A program made the translations under genes and the position numbers. From positions 1 through 64,000 of the forward strand of contig NZ_VUME01000006.1 of NCBI RefSeq assembly GCF_009696325.1: a DNA stretch of 64,000 nt. Direction: 5' to 3'. The notes under the pieces are model-generated. The model ran no database searches, was not told the origin of the DNA, and was given only the letters and a program-made list of their open reading frames with translations. Position 1 is the stretch's first letter; every line of letters starts with the position of its first letter. Source of the stretch: Collinsella sp. WCA1-178-WT-3 (M1) (GTDB lineage Bacteria; Actinomycetota; Coriobacteriia; Coriobacteriales; Coriobacteriaceae). Of this stretch, positions 40,811-49,542 are shown piece by piece.

Positions 40811-42790
40811 TTAGTCAATTGGATTGAGCGCGTCGATCCGCGCAAGCCACAGACGCGAGCTGGCGTCACTCGGCATACGCCAATCGCCGCGCGGGCTGAG
40901 CGTCACCGAGCCCACCTTGGGACCATCGGGCAGACAGCTGCGCTTAAACTGCTGGGCAAAGAAGCGACGATAGAACGTACGCAACCACGTGTGGACGGTC
41001 TTGGCGTCATAGACACCCTCAAAGCTCTTGAGCGCCATACGGTAGATCTTGCCCGGCTCAAAGCCAAAACGCAGCAGGTAATAGAGGAAGTAATCGTGCA
41101 GCTCGTACGGGCCCACCAAATCCTCGGTCTTCTGCGCAATCTCACCGTCGCCCGTAGGCGGCAGAAGCTCGGGGGACACCGGCGTATCGAGGATATCGAG
41201 CAGGACCTCGGCAATACGCCCGCCAAAGACTTCAGCGGCATAACGTACCAGATGGCGCACAAGCGTCTTGGGCACGCTCGCGTTGACGGCGTACATGCTC
41301 ATGTGGTCGCCGTTATAGGTAGCCCAGCCGAGCGTCAGCTCTGACAGGTCGCCCGTGCCGATAACAAAACCGCCAGCCTGGTTGGCCAGATCCATCAGAA
41401 TCTGCGTACGCTCGCGGGCCTGGCTGTTCTCGTAGGTCACGTCTTGGACGGCCGGATCGTGCCCAATGTCCTTGAAGTGCTGCTCCACGGCCGTGTGGAT
41501 CGAAACCTCGCGGAAGCTCACACCCAGGTCGCGAGCGAGCGACTCGGCATTCGACTTGGTGCGATGTGTCGTGCCAAAGCCGGGCATGGAAACCGCCGTG
41601 ATACCCGTGCGCGGCAGCCCCAGTGCATCGAAGGCACGCACGGTCACAAGCAGTGCCAGCGTGGAATCCAGGCCGCCCGAAAGACCGATGACTGCAGCCT
41701 TGGTACCCGTATGGGCAAGGCGAGTCTTGAGGCCGGCAGTCTGCAGATTGAGGATCGTCTCGCAGCGCCCGGCCAGGTCACCATGGTCGGCCGGCACAAA
41801 GGGCGCGCGGGGGAAGACACGGTCAATGTCGAGTGCATCGCGCAGGACAGGTTCTTCGGCCAGCACGCCCTCAAACGAAAACTCAACGGTCGTGGCCTCC
41901 GGCGCATCGTCCGCGCGCGTCCACGTGGTCGAACGACGGCGCTCGGCAACCAGACGGTCGAGGTCAACGTCGGCCACCGCCATATCGCAGGTGAGGAGCT
42001 TCGTGGCGGCGAGCTTCGAACCGTTTTCGTAGACGAGGTTCTCGCCTGCAAAGACCATGTCGGTCGTGGACTCGCCCTCGCTCGCGTCTGCATAGGCATA
42101 GGCACAGTACAGGCGCGCGCTCTGATTGGAGATGAGGCTGCGGCGATAGTCTGCCTTACCGATAATCTCGTCCGAGGCCGACGGATTGAGGATCACCGTC
42201 GCACCGGCAAGCGCCATCTCGGTCGAAGGGGGCGCCGGCACCCACAGGTCCTCGCAGACCTCAATACCGAGTACCAAATCCTCGGCGCCCTCATCACAGC
42301 AGCGGTAGACAAGCCCCGAACCCAGCGGAACCGGACCCTGACCGGCAAATTCAACCCACACGGGATCGGCGGGCGCCGGAGCAAACCAACGGCGCTCATA
42401 GAACTCGCCATAGTTGGGCAGATACTTCTTAGCCGTGAGGCCCAAAAGCTCGCCCGCGCAGCACACGGCGGCACAGTTGTAGATATTCTCGGCCACCGCA
42501 ACGGGAAGACCGATGGTAAAGACAATCGGCAGCTCGCGGGTTTCATCGAGAATATGTGCCAGTGCGGTCTCGCAGGTATGCAGTAATGTGCGGTTATGAA
42601 ACAGATCAGCCGCGGTATAGCCGCACAAGTTGAGCTCGGGCAGCACCAGAGCACGGACACCGCGCTCGACCGCCTCGCGAACAGCCGCCAGCGCAACCTC
42701 GGCATTGCCCTCGACATCGGCCACGCGAATTCGCGGCGAGGCCGCCGCCACACGCAAAAAGCCATCAGACTGAGAAAGGTGAAGATTCAT
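40811..42790 (-). CDS. nadE: Glutamine-dependent NAD+ synthetase
   Basis: This two-domain enzyme makes NAD+ from deamido-NAD+. Residues 1 to about 300 form a nitrilase-type glutaminase (Glu in LVLPELNLCGYTA, Lys in TAKKYLPNYGEFYE, Cys in GIEVCEDLW). The C-terminal synthetase carries the PP-loop IGLSGGLDSTLALL and FVIGTGDLSELTLGWATYNGDHMS. Its 659 residues match the long glutamine-dependent type. ATG 42790 follows GGGAGC by six bases; an ATG nine codons earlier lacks a ribosome site. It has its own terminator. Confidence 0.95.
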   Translation of the reverse strand: MNLHLSQSDGFLRVAAASPRIRVADVEGNAEVALAAVREAVERGVRALVLPELNLCGYTAADLFHNRTLLHTCETALAHILDETRELPIVFTIGLPVAVAENIYNCAAVCCAGELLGLTAKKYLPNYGEFYERRWFAPAPADPVWVEFAGQGPVPLGSGLVYRCCDEGAEDLVLGIEVCEDLWVPAPPSTEMALAGATVILNPSASDEIIGKADYRRSLISNQSARLYCAYAYADASEGESTTDMVFAGENLVYENGSKLAATKLLTCDMAVADVDLDRLVAERRRSTTWTRADDAPEATTVEFSFEGVLAEEPVLRDALDIDRVFPRAPFVPADHGDLAGRCETILNLQTAGLKTRLAHTGTKAAVIGLSGGLDSTLALLVTVRAFDALGLPRTGITAVSMPGFGTTHRTKSNAESLARDLGVSFREVSIHTAVEQHFKDIGHDPAVQDVTYENSQARERTQILMDLANQAGGFVIGTGDLSELTLGWATYNGDHMSMYAVNASVPKTLVRHLVRYAAEVFGGRIAEVLLDILDTPVSPELLPPTGDGEIAQKTEDLVGPYELHDYFLYYLLRFGFEPGKIYRMALKSFEGVYDAKTVHTWLRTFYRRFFAQQFKRSCLPDGPKVGSVTLSPRGDWRMPSDASSRLWLARIDALNPID

Positions 42791-42993
42791 AAGAATGCTC
42801 CCGTGCGTAGACGCCATTCACAACAATTAGCAAGCCCTATTGTAGTTCAACCGCCGGGTGTAACCGCATCCCACCAATTTGGTGAGCTATTGATGAGTTG
42901 ATGGTATCTGTTAAATGTCACGTACGATTCACATCTGGTGGGTACCCTGATGGCTACACGAAACGAAGCAGATTTACACCGGGAGGGCCCCGT

Positions 42994-43938
42994 ATGACAA
43001 CCAAGTACACCGACGCGCCGCGCACGCGCGTCATGACACCGGCCGCACTCAACAACGGCGTTCACGAAAACCATTCCATCGGACAGACCATGGCCATCGC
43101 GCCCAAAAAGGGCCTGTTCGACGACATTTCCATTCCCCAAATCATCGCCGGCGCCGCAGCTGCCGCCACGAGCGTCGCACTTGCTTCCAAGATCGGCATC
43201 GCCGGATCGGTGATCGGTGCCGCCGTGAGCTCGGTCATCACCGTTGTGTCCTCGCAGGTCTACCGCCACTTTATCTCTGCCAGCGCCGAAGCCCTCAAAG
43301 GTACGCACGCCGCCGTCGACTACCCTGCCGGCGCCTATGAGCCCGTTGACCTTAATGCCGAGGAGCACCTGGGCGGCGCCGCGACTACGCAGGAGATGCG
43401 CCAGGTTGCGGGGCGCGCGACCACGGCGCGCGTCGCCCCCAACAGTCTGCGTGCCAAGGCGGCGGCAGAGCGCAGCCAGACGCAAAAGAAGGTCATCGTC
43501 TTCTCGATCGCAATCGCCATCGTCGCGGTCATCGCCTGCGCTGGCGCCATCCTTATCACCACCGCCGGTGAGGGTCTGGGCGAGCGCCCCGAGCCAATCC
43601 TTTCGTCGCGCACGACCGAGCACGACACGGATAGCACTGGTCAATCGCAAAGCCAGCAGGACGACTCGCAGGGCAACTCCGCATCCACCGATTCGTCCTC
43701 GAACGCCCCCGATCAATCGCAGGGCGCCGATTCCTCTGTGAACAACAGCGGCACGCAATCCGGCACGACTGACTCAAGCCAAACGACCGACGGCTCTCAA
43801 CCGAGCACGGGCGACCAGACGAGCGGCAATACATCGGGAACGGACACAACCGACAGCGGCAACAATAGCAGCTCGAGCGGCACCGCATCTGGCACGCCAT
43901 CTGACAGCTCGAGCCAAGGCACGGCATCGGGCAACTAG
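42994..43938 (+). CDS. Membrane protein with Ser/Thr/Gln-rich tail
   Basis: The protein is 314 residues and not assigned to a family. A polar N-terminus (1-48) precedes a glycine/alanine-rich hydrophobic stretch about 48-90 (IIAGAAAAATSVALASKIGI and GSVIGAAVSSVITVVSSQVY). A basic linker follows, then a clear membrane helix about 168-192 (VIVFSIAIAIVAVIACAGAIL). The last 110 residues are almost only Ser, Thr, Gly, Gln, Asn and Asp, the kind of spacer seen on surface proteins. ATG 42994 follows GGGAGGG. Its own terminator follows. Confidence 0.7.
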   Translation: MTTKYTDAPRTRVMTPAALNNGVHENHSIGQTMAIAPKKGLFDDISIPQIIAGAAAAATSVALASKIGIAGSVIGAAVSSVITVVSSQVYRHFISASAEALKGTHAAVDYPAGAYEPVDLNAEEHLGGAATTQEMRQVAGRATTARVAPNSLRAKAAAERSQTQKKVIVFSIAIAIVAVIACAGAILITTAGEGLGERPEPILSSRTTEHDTDSTGQSQSQQDDSQGNSASTDSSSNAPDQSQGADSSVNNSGTQSGTTDSSQTTDGSQPSTGDQTSGNTSGTDTTDSGNNSSSSGTASGTPSDSSSQGTASGN

Positions 43939-43972
43939 GCACGTTTGCCTCTCATAGATAACCGACCTGCAT

Positions 43973-44007
43973 AACGGGCGCGAACCGGCAACGGTCGCGC
44001 CCGTTTG
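43973..44007 (+). terminator. Terminator of the Ser/Thr-rich membrane protein
   Basis: AACGGGCGCGA (43973-43983) pairs with TCGCGCCCGTT (43995-44005) and continues into TTTG, 35 bases after the stop. Confidence 0.7.
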
Positions 44008-44076
44008 CCATGGGCGACGAGATGGCAAGCCCCATGCGATGGTAAGATGCTTTGGTGTGTATAGAGGAGATTTGCC

Positions 44077-45372
44077 ATGAGCAAGACAATAGTTAAGCCC
44101 GCACTATCGCTGGGCAACCACATCTATCTGTATCGCCTGCTGCGCGACGCGATTGGATGCGGCAAGCAAACGTTTATGACGCAGGTCGAGGAGGCGCTCG
44201 CCGCTGGTGACATGGCCGCTTATGACCTGGGCTTCGAGTCCACGCGCGAGCTGCTCGAGGAGCTCGACGACTGCATTAAGCTGACCGTCTTTAAGGGCGG
44301 TCGCCTGTATGCCACCGTCATCGCCAACGAAGCCTGGGATGCCGCCCTTGCCAAAGGCGAGGACAAGCCCAAGGCTGCCAAGGGAGCCAAGCAGTCCTAC
44401 AAAAAGAAAAAGCGCGGCGAGAAGGACCTCAAGGCCGTGCGCCCCAAGCATGTTAAGCGTCCCGAGCCAGAAGCCATGGTTGAAGCCGTACCGGAACCCG
44501 AGCCCGAGACAGAGATCGAAGTCGCTATTGAGGTAACAGCAGAAACCGAAATCGCCGCCACGACCGATCCCGAAGTCATATCAGAGCAGGAAGCCACTGC
44601 GGAGCTCGACGAGGCTCCCAAGTCGACAACCGAAGAAGCCGCCAACCAACCCGAGACGCCTGCGTTCCAAAACAGCGATGTCTTTGGCGACGAGCCCGAG
44701 GACGATCAGTCCGACGAGCCCGCGGATCAAGACGCTACCGAGGCGGCATCGGAGCCCGAGGCGCCGCAGCCCGCCATCTCGCTCACGGTCGTCTATGACC
44801 CCGAGAACGCAAACGCCGGCATCACCACCATGGCCTCCACGCCAGCCGAGGCAAAGCCATCTGTCGAGGCAGAGGATGCCCCGCGAGCCGATACCAAAAC
44901 CGAGACCGCAGACACGTCCGTCTCTGTGGAACCGACGGATTTCGCAGTTAAGCCGGAAACAGCGCCTGAGCCTGCCATCGAGTCCGCATCCGCATCTGCC
45001 TGTGACCAAATTCCCGCACCGGCACCGGCTTCGGTACCCGCAGCGGCCCCAACCCCCTCGCCCGCAGCACCGACCATCCCCGAGGACTTCCCCGTCGATT
45101 TCACAACCGAGGTCTTCTGCCCCGGTCCGTTGCTGCACCAGCTGTCGACCTATCTCCCCTATGGCGCCGACACGCTCGGCATCGTCGGCGAGTACTACTG
45201 GATCGCCCGCGAGCGCGGTACCATCGAGGCCGCGCGAAACCGCGCAAGCTTCCCCCTGCGCTACACGCAGGCCGGCGAGCGCCACGAGGTCACCGTGCGC
45301 ATCCGCCGCAACACCACCGTCGGTCTCGGAGCCACCTGGACCATCGACAAAGTCGAAGAACCCGAGCAGTAA
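44077..45372 (+). CDS. LOTUS-like N-terminal domain with acidic Pro/Glu-rich region, unknown
   Basis: The protein is 431 residues in three parts. Residues 1-90 (LYRLLRDAIGCGKQTFMTQV, MAAYDLGFESTRELLEELDD, KLTVFKGGRLYATVI) resemble OST-HTH/LOTUS winged helices, which bind RNA in other proteins; this is my inference. A Lys-rich patch (about 105-130) leads to some 220 residues of low-complexity Glu/Ala/Pro. A compact C-terminal domain (about 340-431) has FCPGPLLHQLSTYLPYGADT and a beta-rich end, HEVTVRIRRNTTVGLGATWT. No known function. ATG 44077 follows GAGGAG. It ends in its own terminator. Confidence 0.65.
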   Translation: MSKTIVKPALSLGNHIYLYRLLRDAIGCGKQTFMTQVEEALAAGDMAAYDLGFESTRELLEELDDCIKLTVFKGGRLYATVIANEAWDAALAKGEDKPKAAKGAKQSYKKKKRGEKDLKAVRPKHVKRPEPEAMVEAVPEPEPETEIEVAIEVTAETEIAATTDPEVISEQEATAELDEAPKSTTEEAANQPETPAFQNSDVFGDEPEDDQSDEPADQDATEAASEPEAPQPAISLTVVYDPENANAGITTMASTPAEAKPSVEAEDAPRADTKTETADTSVSVEPTDFAVKPETAPEPAIESASASACDQIPAPAPASVPAAAPTPSPAAPTIPEDFPVDFTTEVFCPGPLLHQLSTYLPYGADTLGIVGEYYWIARERGTIEAARNRASFPLRYTQAGERHEVTVRIRRNTTVGLGATWTIDKVEEPEQ

Positions 45373-45376
45373 CGAC

Positions 45377-45415
45377 AAACGGCTCAAATCCAAACCCGGA
45401 TTTGAGCCGTTTTTA
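45377..45415 (+). terminator. Terminator of the LOTUS-like gene
   Basis: AAACGGCTCAAATCC (45377-45391) pairs perfectly with GGATTTGAGCCGTTT (45398-45412), followed by TTATTA, four bases after the stop. Confidence 0.88.
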
Positions 45416-45448
45416 TTAGCATTCATCGATGTTCCGTGACCAACAGCG

Positions 45449-45590
45449 AGCGGGCCGCAAGTGCCCCAGGTTGCCGTGAAAGAGGAGCGACGCGTACTTC
45501 GGTACGCGAGCGACGGTTTGAACGGCAAGATGGGGTGCTTGCGGCCCGCGCAGCGTCGAGCAGTTACGCGGTTTGGTAAAACCGCGTAAC
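45449..45590 (-). repeat. R1 structured repeat, copy C (after ettA)
   Basis: The end hairpin GTTACGCGG/CCGCGTAAC starts three bases past the ettA stop. The outer stem here is GCGGGCCGCAAGTGCCCC with GGGGTGCTTGCGGCCCGC, unrelated to copies A and B. The middle stem is TTGCCG/CGGCAA instead of TGACG/CGTCA, while GTGAAAGAGGAGCGAC, GCGTAC-TTCG-GTACGC and GAGCGACG stay the same. The inner loop is a C(TTCG)G tetraloop, a very stable RNA loop. Confidence 0.8.
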
Positions 45591-45593
45591 AAA

Positions 45594-47273
45594 TTAGTCA
45601 CGCGTCAGCTTGCGGTGAATACGATGCGGCTGGGCTGCGTCCTCGCCCAGGCGCTCGATGCGGTTGGCCTGATAGGCCTCGAAGTTGCCCTCAAACCAAT
45701 ACCAGTTGCCCGGATTCTCGTCGGTGCCCTCCCACGCCAGAATGTGCGTGGCGACGCGGTCCAGGAACATACGGTCGTGGCTAATGACCACCGAGCAGCC
45801 CGGGAACTCGAGCAGCGCCGCTTCGAGCGAGGACAGCGTCTCGACGTCGAGGTCGTTCGTGGGCTCGTCGAGGAGCAGCAGGTTGCCGCCCTGCTTGAGC
45901 GTAAGCGCCAGATTCAGACGGTTGCGCTCGCCACCGGAAAGTACGCCAGCGCGCTTCTGCTGGTCCTGGCCCTTAAAGCCAAAGCTCGCCACGTACGCGC
46001 GGCTGGGGACCTCGGTCTCGCCGACCATCATGTGGTCCAGGCCGTCCGAGACGACCTCCCACAGGTTCTTATCGGGGTCGATGCCGGAGCGGTTCTGATC
46101 GACATAGGAGATCTTGACGGTCTCGCCCACCTCGAGCTCGCCCGAAGTCAGCGGCTCCAGGCCCACGATGGTCTTGAACAGCGTGGTCTTGCCCACACCG
46201 TTGGGGCCGATGACGCCCACGATGCCGTTGCGCGGCAGAGTGAATGATAGGTCGTCGATGAGCACGCGACCGTCGAACTCCTTGTGCAGGTGATGGGCCT
46301 CGAGCACCTTGTTGCCCAAACGCGGGCCCACAGGGATGCGGATGTCGGTCCAGTCGAGCTTCTGGCTTGCGCGGGCCTCGGCCTCCATCTCCTCATAGCG
46401 AGCCAGACGGGCCTTGTTCTTGGCCTGACGGGCCTTGGGGCTGGAGCGCACCCACTCGAGCTCGGCCTCCATGCGCTTGGCGAGCTTGGCGTCGCGGTTG
46501 CCCTGAGCCTCGATACGCGCGGCCTTGGTCTCCAGATACGTGGAGTAGTTGCCCTTGTAGGGATAAAGGTGGCCGCGGTCGACCTCGCAGATCCACTCGG
46601 CAACGTTATCCAGGAAGTAGCGATCGTGTGTGACGGCTAGCACCGCGCCCTGGTAGTTGTGCAGGAAGTGCTCGAGCCACAGGATCGACTCGGCGTCCAG
46701 GTGGTTGGTGGGCTCATCGAGCAGCAGCAGGTCGGGAGCTTCGAGCAGCAGCTTGCACAGGGCCACGCGACGGCGCTCGCCGCCGGAAAGCACGTTGACC
46801 GGCATGTCGGAATCGGGCAGCTGCAGGGCATCCATAGCCTGGCCGAGTTTGGAATCGATATCCCAGCCATCGGCGGCGTCGATCTCGTCCTGGAGCTTGC
46901 CCATCTCGGCCATGAGGGCATCCATGTCGCAGTCCGGGTCGCACATCTCCTCGCCGATCTTATTGAAGCGATCGACCTTGGCGATCATGTCGCCAAATGC
47001 CATGCGCACGTTCTCGATGACGGTCTTGTCGTCGTCGAGCGGCGGCTCCTGCTGCAGGATACCCACGGTGTAGCCGGGGGTAAGTCTGGCATCGCCGTTG
47101 GAGACTTCCTCGATGCCGGCCATGATCTTGAGCAGGGTCGACTTGCCCATACCGTTAGGGCCCACGACGCCGATCTTGGCACCGGGATAGAAGCTCAGGG
47201 TCACGTCGTCAAGGATCACCTTGTCGCCATGAGCCTTGCGAGCCTGATACATCTGGTAGATAAACTCTGCCAT
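45594..47273 (-). CDS. ettA: Energy-dependent translational throttle protein EttA (ABC-F)
   Basis: EttA binds the ribosomal E site and gates entry into elongation according to ATP level. The 559 residues hold two ABC domains: Walker A GPNGMGKST (about 39) and GPNGVGKTT (about 357), signatures LSGGERRRVAL and LSGGERNRLNL, Walker B LLLLDEPTNHLD and LLLLDEPTNDLD. The ABC-F linker has KLAKRMEAELEWVRSSPKARQAKNKAR, and the EttA-type GPRLGNKVLEA is present. There is no transmembrane domain. It starts at ATG 47273. The R1 repeat follows its stop. Confidence 0.95.
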   Translation of the reverse strand: MAEFIYQMYQARKAHGDKVILDDVTLSFYPGAKIGVVGPNGMGKSTLLKIMAGIEEVSNGDARLTPGYTVGILQQEPPLDDDKTVIENVRMAFGDMIAKVDRFNKIGEEMCDPDCDMDALMAEMGKLQDEIDAADGWDIDSKLGQAMDALQLPDSDMPVNVLSGGERRRVALCKLLLEAPDLLLLDEPTNHLDAESILWLEHFLHNYQGAVLAVTHDRYFLDNVAEWICEVDRGHLYPYKGNYSTYLETKAARIEAQGNRDAKLAKRMEAELEWVRSSPKARQAKNKARLARYEEMEAEARASQKLDWTDIRIPVGPRLGNKVLEAHHLHKEFDGRVLIDDLSFTLPRNGIVGVIGPNGVGKTTLFKTIVGLEPLTSGELEVGETVKISYVDQNRSGIDPDKNLWEVVSDGLDHMMVGETEVPSRAYVASFGFKGQDQQKRAGVLSGGERNRLNLALTLKQGGNLLLLDEPTNDLDVETLSSLEAALLEFPGCSVVISHDRMFLDRVATHILAWEGTDENPGNWYWFEGNFEAYQANRIERLGEDAAQPHRIHRKLTRD

Positions 47274-47457
47274 TTGCCTGTTTTATCCTTTCTACCTGCT
47301 GTTTCCCTATTCTTGTTTCGCTTTAGTGGAAACGAGATGAGAAAACCAGCTCTAAAACGTAACGAAAAAGGGGCACGGTTGCCCACACCCCCTAATACTA
47401 CCTGGGAAAAGTCCCCCGGAACATACTATGAACTGCGTACGCTAGTTTTCCGCAACC

Positions 47458-48159
47458 TTAACGAGCAGCTCGCTGCGATTTGCGCCACAGCAGATACGAG
47501 TAGACGTAGACGACTCCGACAGAACCAAACGCCAGAACCGCAATCACCGCGGCGACAACTTCACTTGAAAGCACGCTACCCGCAACGCCCATCACAATCA
47601 GACCAACACCCAGCACCATAAAGCAGGCACCGCCAAAACGCTGCGTACGGCGCCAGTTCTCGGGATCGGCAAGCGCCCAGGGCGTCTTGATACCGAGCGT
47701 ATAGTTCTGCTTCACACGCGGCAAGTAGTTGCCTACGCCAATGAACAGCAAACCGACAGCACCGGAAATCAGCACGTTGACCGAACCGACCGCCGGCACC
47801 ACGCCCCAGACCGTAAGCTCTCCCAGCCAGCTTATGGCGCACATGAACAAGGTGAAGGCGATTACGAAGCCCTGATAGAACTTGCCCGAGGTTCGATATG
47901 CCTCACCTTTGGGATCGATGCGCGGCACCACGTAGAACATTGCGAGAAGCACCAGGGGCAGCACGCCGTGCGCGGAGGCCATCCAGCTGGGACCCCAACC
48001 GTCAACGCCGTTCGCGCCCCAGTGCGTGGGAATCTGCGCAGGCAAGCTCGGCATCACCATAAGGTGCGCTACGATATTGGCGACGCACAGAGCGACCAGC
48101 GCGATCCACACGCGTGGCGATACCCCCGTGGCGTGAATGCCCTTGTTTTCGTTATTCAT
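47458..48159 (-). CDS. SdpI-family membrane protein with DUF1648
   Basis: The protein has 233 residues. The N-terminal DUF1648 part (first helix, then LPAQIPTHWGANGVDGWGPS) and a C-terminal SdpI part (NYLPRVKQNYTLGIKTPWALADPENW) surround about six membrane helices. In Bacillus, SdpI is the immunity protein and signal-transduction receptor for the SDP toxin, and it titrates the ArsR-type repressor SdpR. Here too an ArsR-family gene lies directly upstream, overlapping by eight bases. No toxin gene is visible. Immunity or stress sensing is inferred. Confidence 0.85.
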   Translation of the reverse strand: MNNENKGIHATGVSPRVWIALVALCVANIVAHLMVMPSLPAQIPTHWGANGVDGWGPSWMASAHGVLPLVLLAMFYVVPRIDPKGEAYRTSGKFYQGFVIAFTLFMCAISWLGELTVWGVVPAVGSVNVLISGAVGLLFIGVGNYLPRVKQNYTLGIKTPWALADPENWRRTQRFGGACFMVLGVGLIVMGVAGSVLSSEVVAAVIAVLAFGSVGVVYVYSYLLWRKSQRAAR

Positions 48160-48430
48160 CCTTATCACCTTCAGTGTTTGTAAAGCCCATAAACCAACCG
48201 ATCAAGTCCTGCATGACGGTGGTGTTTAAGCTGTAAACGATGTTTTGGCCATGACGTTCATCGGTCACCAACCCGGCGTTTTTGAGCGTCGCCAAATGAT
48301 GGCTCAACGACGGCTTGCTGATGTCAAAATGCTCGGCAAGCTCCCCAGCCGTGCGGTCGCCCTCGCGTAGTAGCTCCAAAATGCGCCGCCGCGTAGGATC
48401 GGCCAGCGCTTTAAAACCCTCTCCCGGCAT
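48152..48430 (-). CDS. ArsR-family repressor (SdpR-like)
   Basis: This 92-residue winged helix has the ArsR pattern FKALADPTRRRILELLREGDRTAGELAEHF, recognition helix SKPSLSHHLATLKNAGLV, and wing DERHGQNIVYSLN. There is no metal-binding CxC. ATG 48430 follows an exact AGGAGG; an earlier start would take in the promoter. It is the first gene of the pair with the SdpI-like protein. A palindrome over its own -35 suggests autorepression. Confidence 0.9.
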   Translation of the reverse strand: MPGEGFKALADPTRRRILELLREGDRTAGELAEHFDISKPSLSHHLATLKNAGLVTDERHGQNIVYSLNTTVMQDLIGWFMGFTNTEGDKDE

Positions 48431-48464
48431 AGGACCTCCTCTCAGTATTTCGTTCGACGCGCAC

Positions 48465-48502
48465 ACTATACTCGATATTTAGATATTTGTCTAACTATCT
48501 AA
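48465..48502 (-). promoter_or_regulatory. Promoter and operator of the ArsR-SdpI pair
   Basis: On the minus strand TAGACA (48493-48488) and TATAGT (48470-48465) are spaced by 17 bases. The inverted repeat TTAGATA-N10-TATCTAA (48479-48502) straddles the -35, as expected for an ArsR-type operator. The 48503-48730 spacer has no other feature I can support. Confidence 0.6.
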
Positions 48503-48730
48503 TCTTGTACTCAAAAAAAATAGCCGCCCCGCGTAATGCGAAGACGGCCACTTCTCACGCCATAAACGTGTTTCGGAGTTGGCTAACCCGCGGCAACGGG
48601 CGCCATCTGCTTCAATCTTATGCGAATCCCAATCCCATTTCAACAAACCCCAAGGGTTCAAATGGAATCGTGATAATACCTATAATGGCGATAGCTAAAA
48701 CACGATTCGCTTCCCCATCGGAGGATATTT

Positions 48731-49528
48731 ATGACCGAAACCGTTGCCGCAGCCGCCATCGAGACACGCGACACCAAGCTCGAGATCATCATGGGCCGCG
48801 AGGCACTCGATAAGCTCGCCGATGCTACGGTGCTGGTGCTCGGCTGCGGAGGCGTGGGCTCCAATTGCTGCGAGGCACTCGCCCGCGGCGGCATCGGTCA
48901 TTTCGTCATTCTGGACAAGGACATCATCGCGCCCAGCAATATCAATCGCCAGGCCATCGCCTTCCACAGCACCGTCGGCAAGCGCAAGGTAGACGTGATG
49001 GAAGCCATGATTCGCGATATTAATCCCGCCGCCACCGTTATCAAGCGTACCGAATACCTGTTGAGCGATAACATCGACGAATTCTTTGCGAGCGTTTTTG
49101 AGCAGACGGACGGCAAGCTCGACTACGTCGTCGACGCCATCGACACCATCTCGGCCAAGCTCACTATTGCCAAATATGCTCAGGACCACGACATTCGTTT
49201 GGTTAGCTCCATGGGCGGGGCTAACAAGCTCCATCCCGAGTGCCTCCGCTTTGCCGACATCTTCGATACGGTACGTGACCCCATGAGCCGCATTATGCGC
49301 AAAGAATGTAAGAAGCGCGGAATCAAGAGCCTACATGTATTGTTTAGCTGCGAGGAATCGGTTAAGACACAGCCCCGCGACCCTTCCAACATCCACGAGC
49401 GTACCGAGCTCGGAACCGCCAGCTTTATGCCGCCCATTATGGGTCAGATGATTGCCGGCGAGGTTATCCGCCAGATCAGTGGGCGCGGCACCGAGCGCGT
49501 GCGCGCCGATGGCCAGCGCCTGGACTAG
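48731..49528 (+). CDS. tcdA: tRNA threonylcarbamoyladenosine dehydratase
   Basis: TcdA cyclises t6A37 of tRNAs to ct6A using ATP. The 265-residue protein is E1-like (ThiF fold): ATP loop VLVLGCGGVGSNCCEALARG (about 37-56), DKDIIAPSNINRQA, DAIDTISAKL, and VFSCEESVK-type LFSCEESVKTQPRD before the C-terminal membrane-proximal part. ATG 48731 follows GGAGGAT. It is 14 bases upstream of tatD, likely one operon. ThiF-family relatives exist, but the size and the C-terminal block favour TcdA. Confidence 0.9.
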   Translation: MTETVAAAAIETRDTKLEIIMGREALDKLADATVLVLGCGGVGSNCCEALARGGIGHFVILDKDIIAPSNINRQAIAFHSTVGKRKVDVMEAMIRDINPAATVIKRTEYLLSDNIDEFFASVFEQTDGKLDYVVDAIDTISAKLTIAKYAQDHDIRLVSSMGGANKLHPECLRFADIFDTVRDPMSRIMRKECKKRGIKSLHVLFSCEESVKTQPRDPSNIHERTELGTASFMPPIMGQMIAGEVIRQISGRGTERVRADGQRLD

Positions 49529-49542
49529 CGGAGTGCGCCGAG

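Noticed and set aside
48503-48730. Possible small RNA or gene in the spacer before tcdA
   Set aside because: No ribosome site, no strong hairpin with a U-tract and no open frame with believable codon use.
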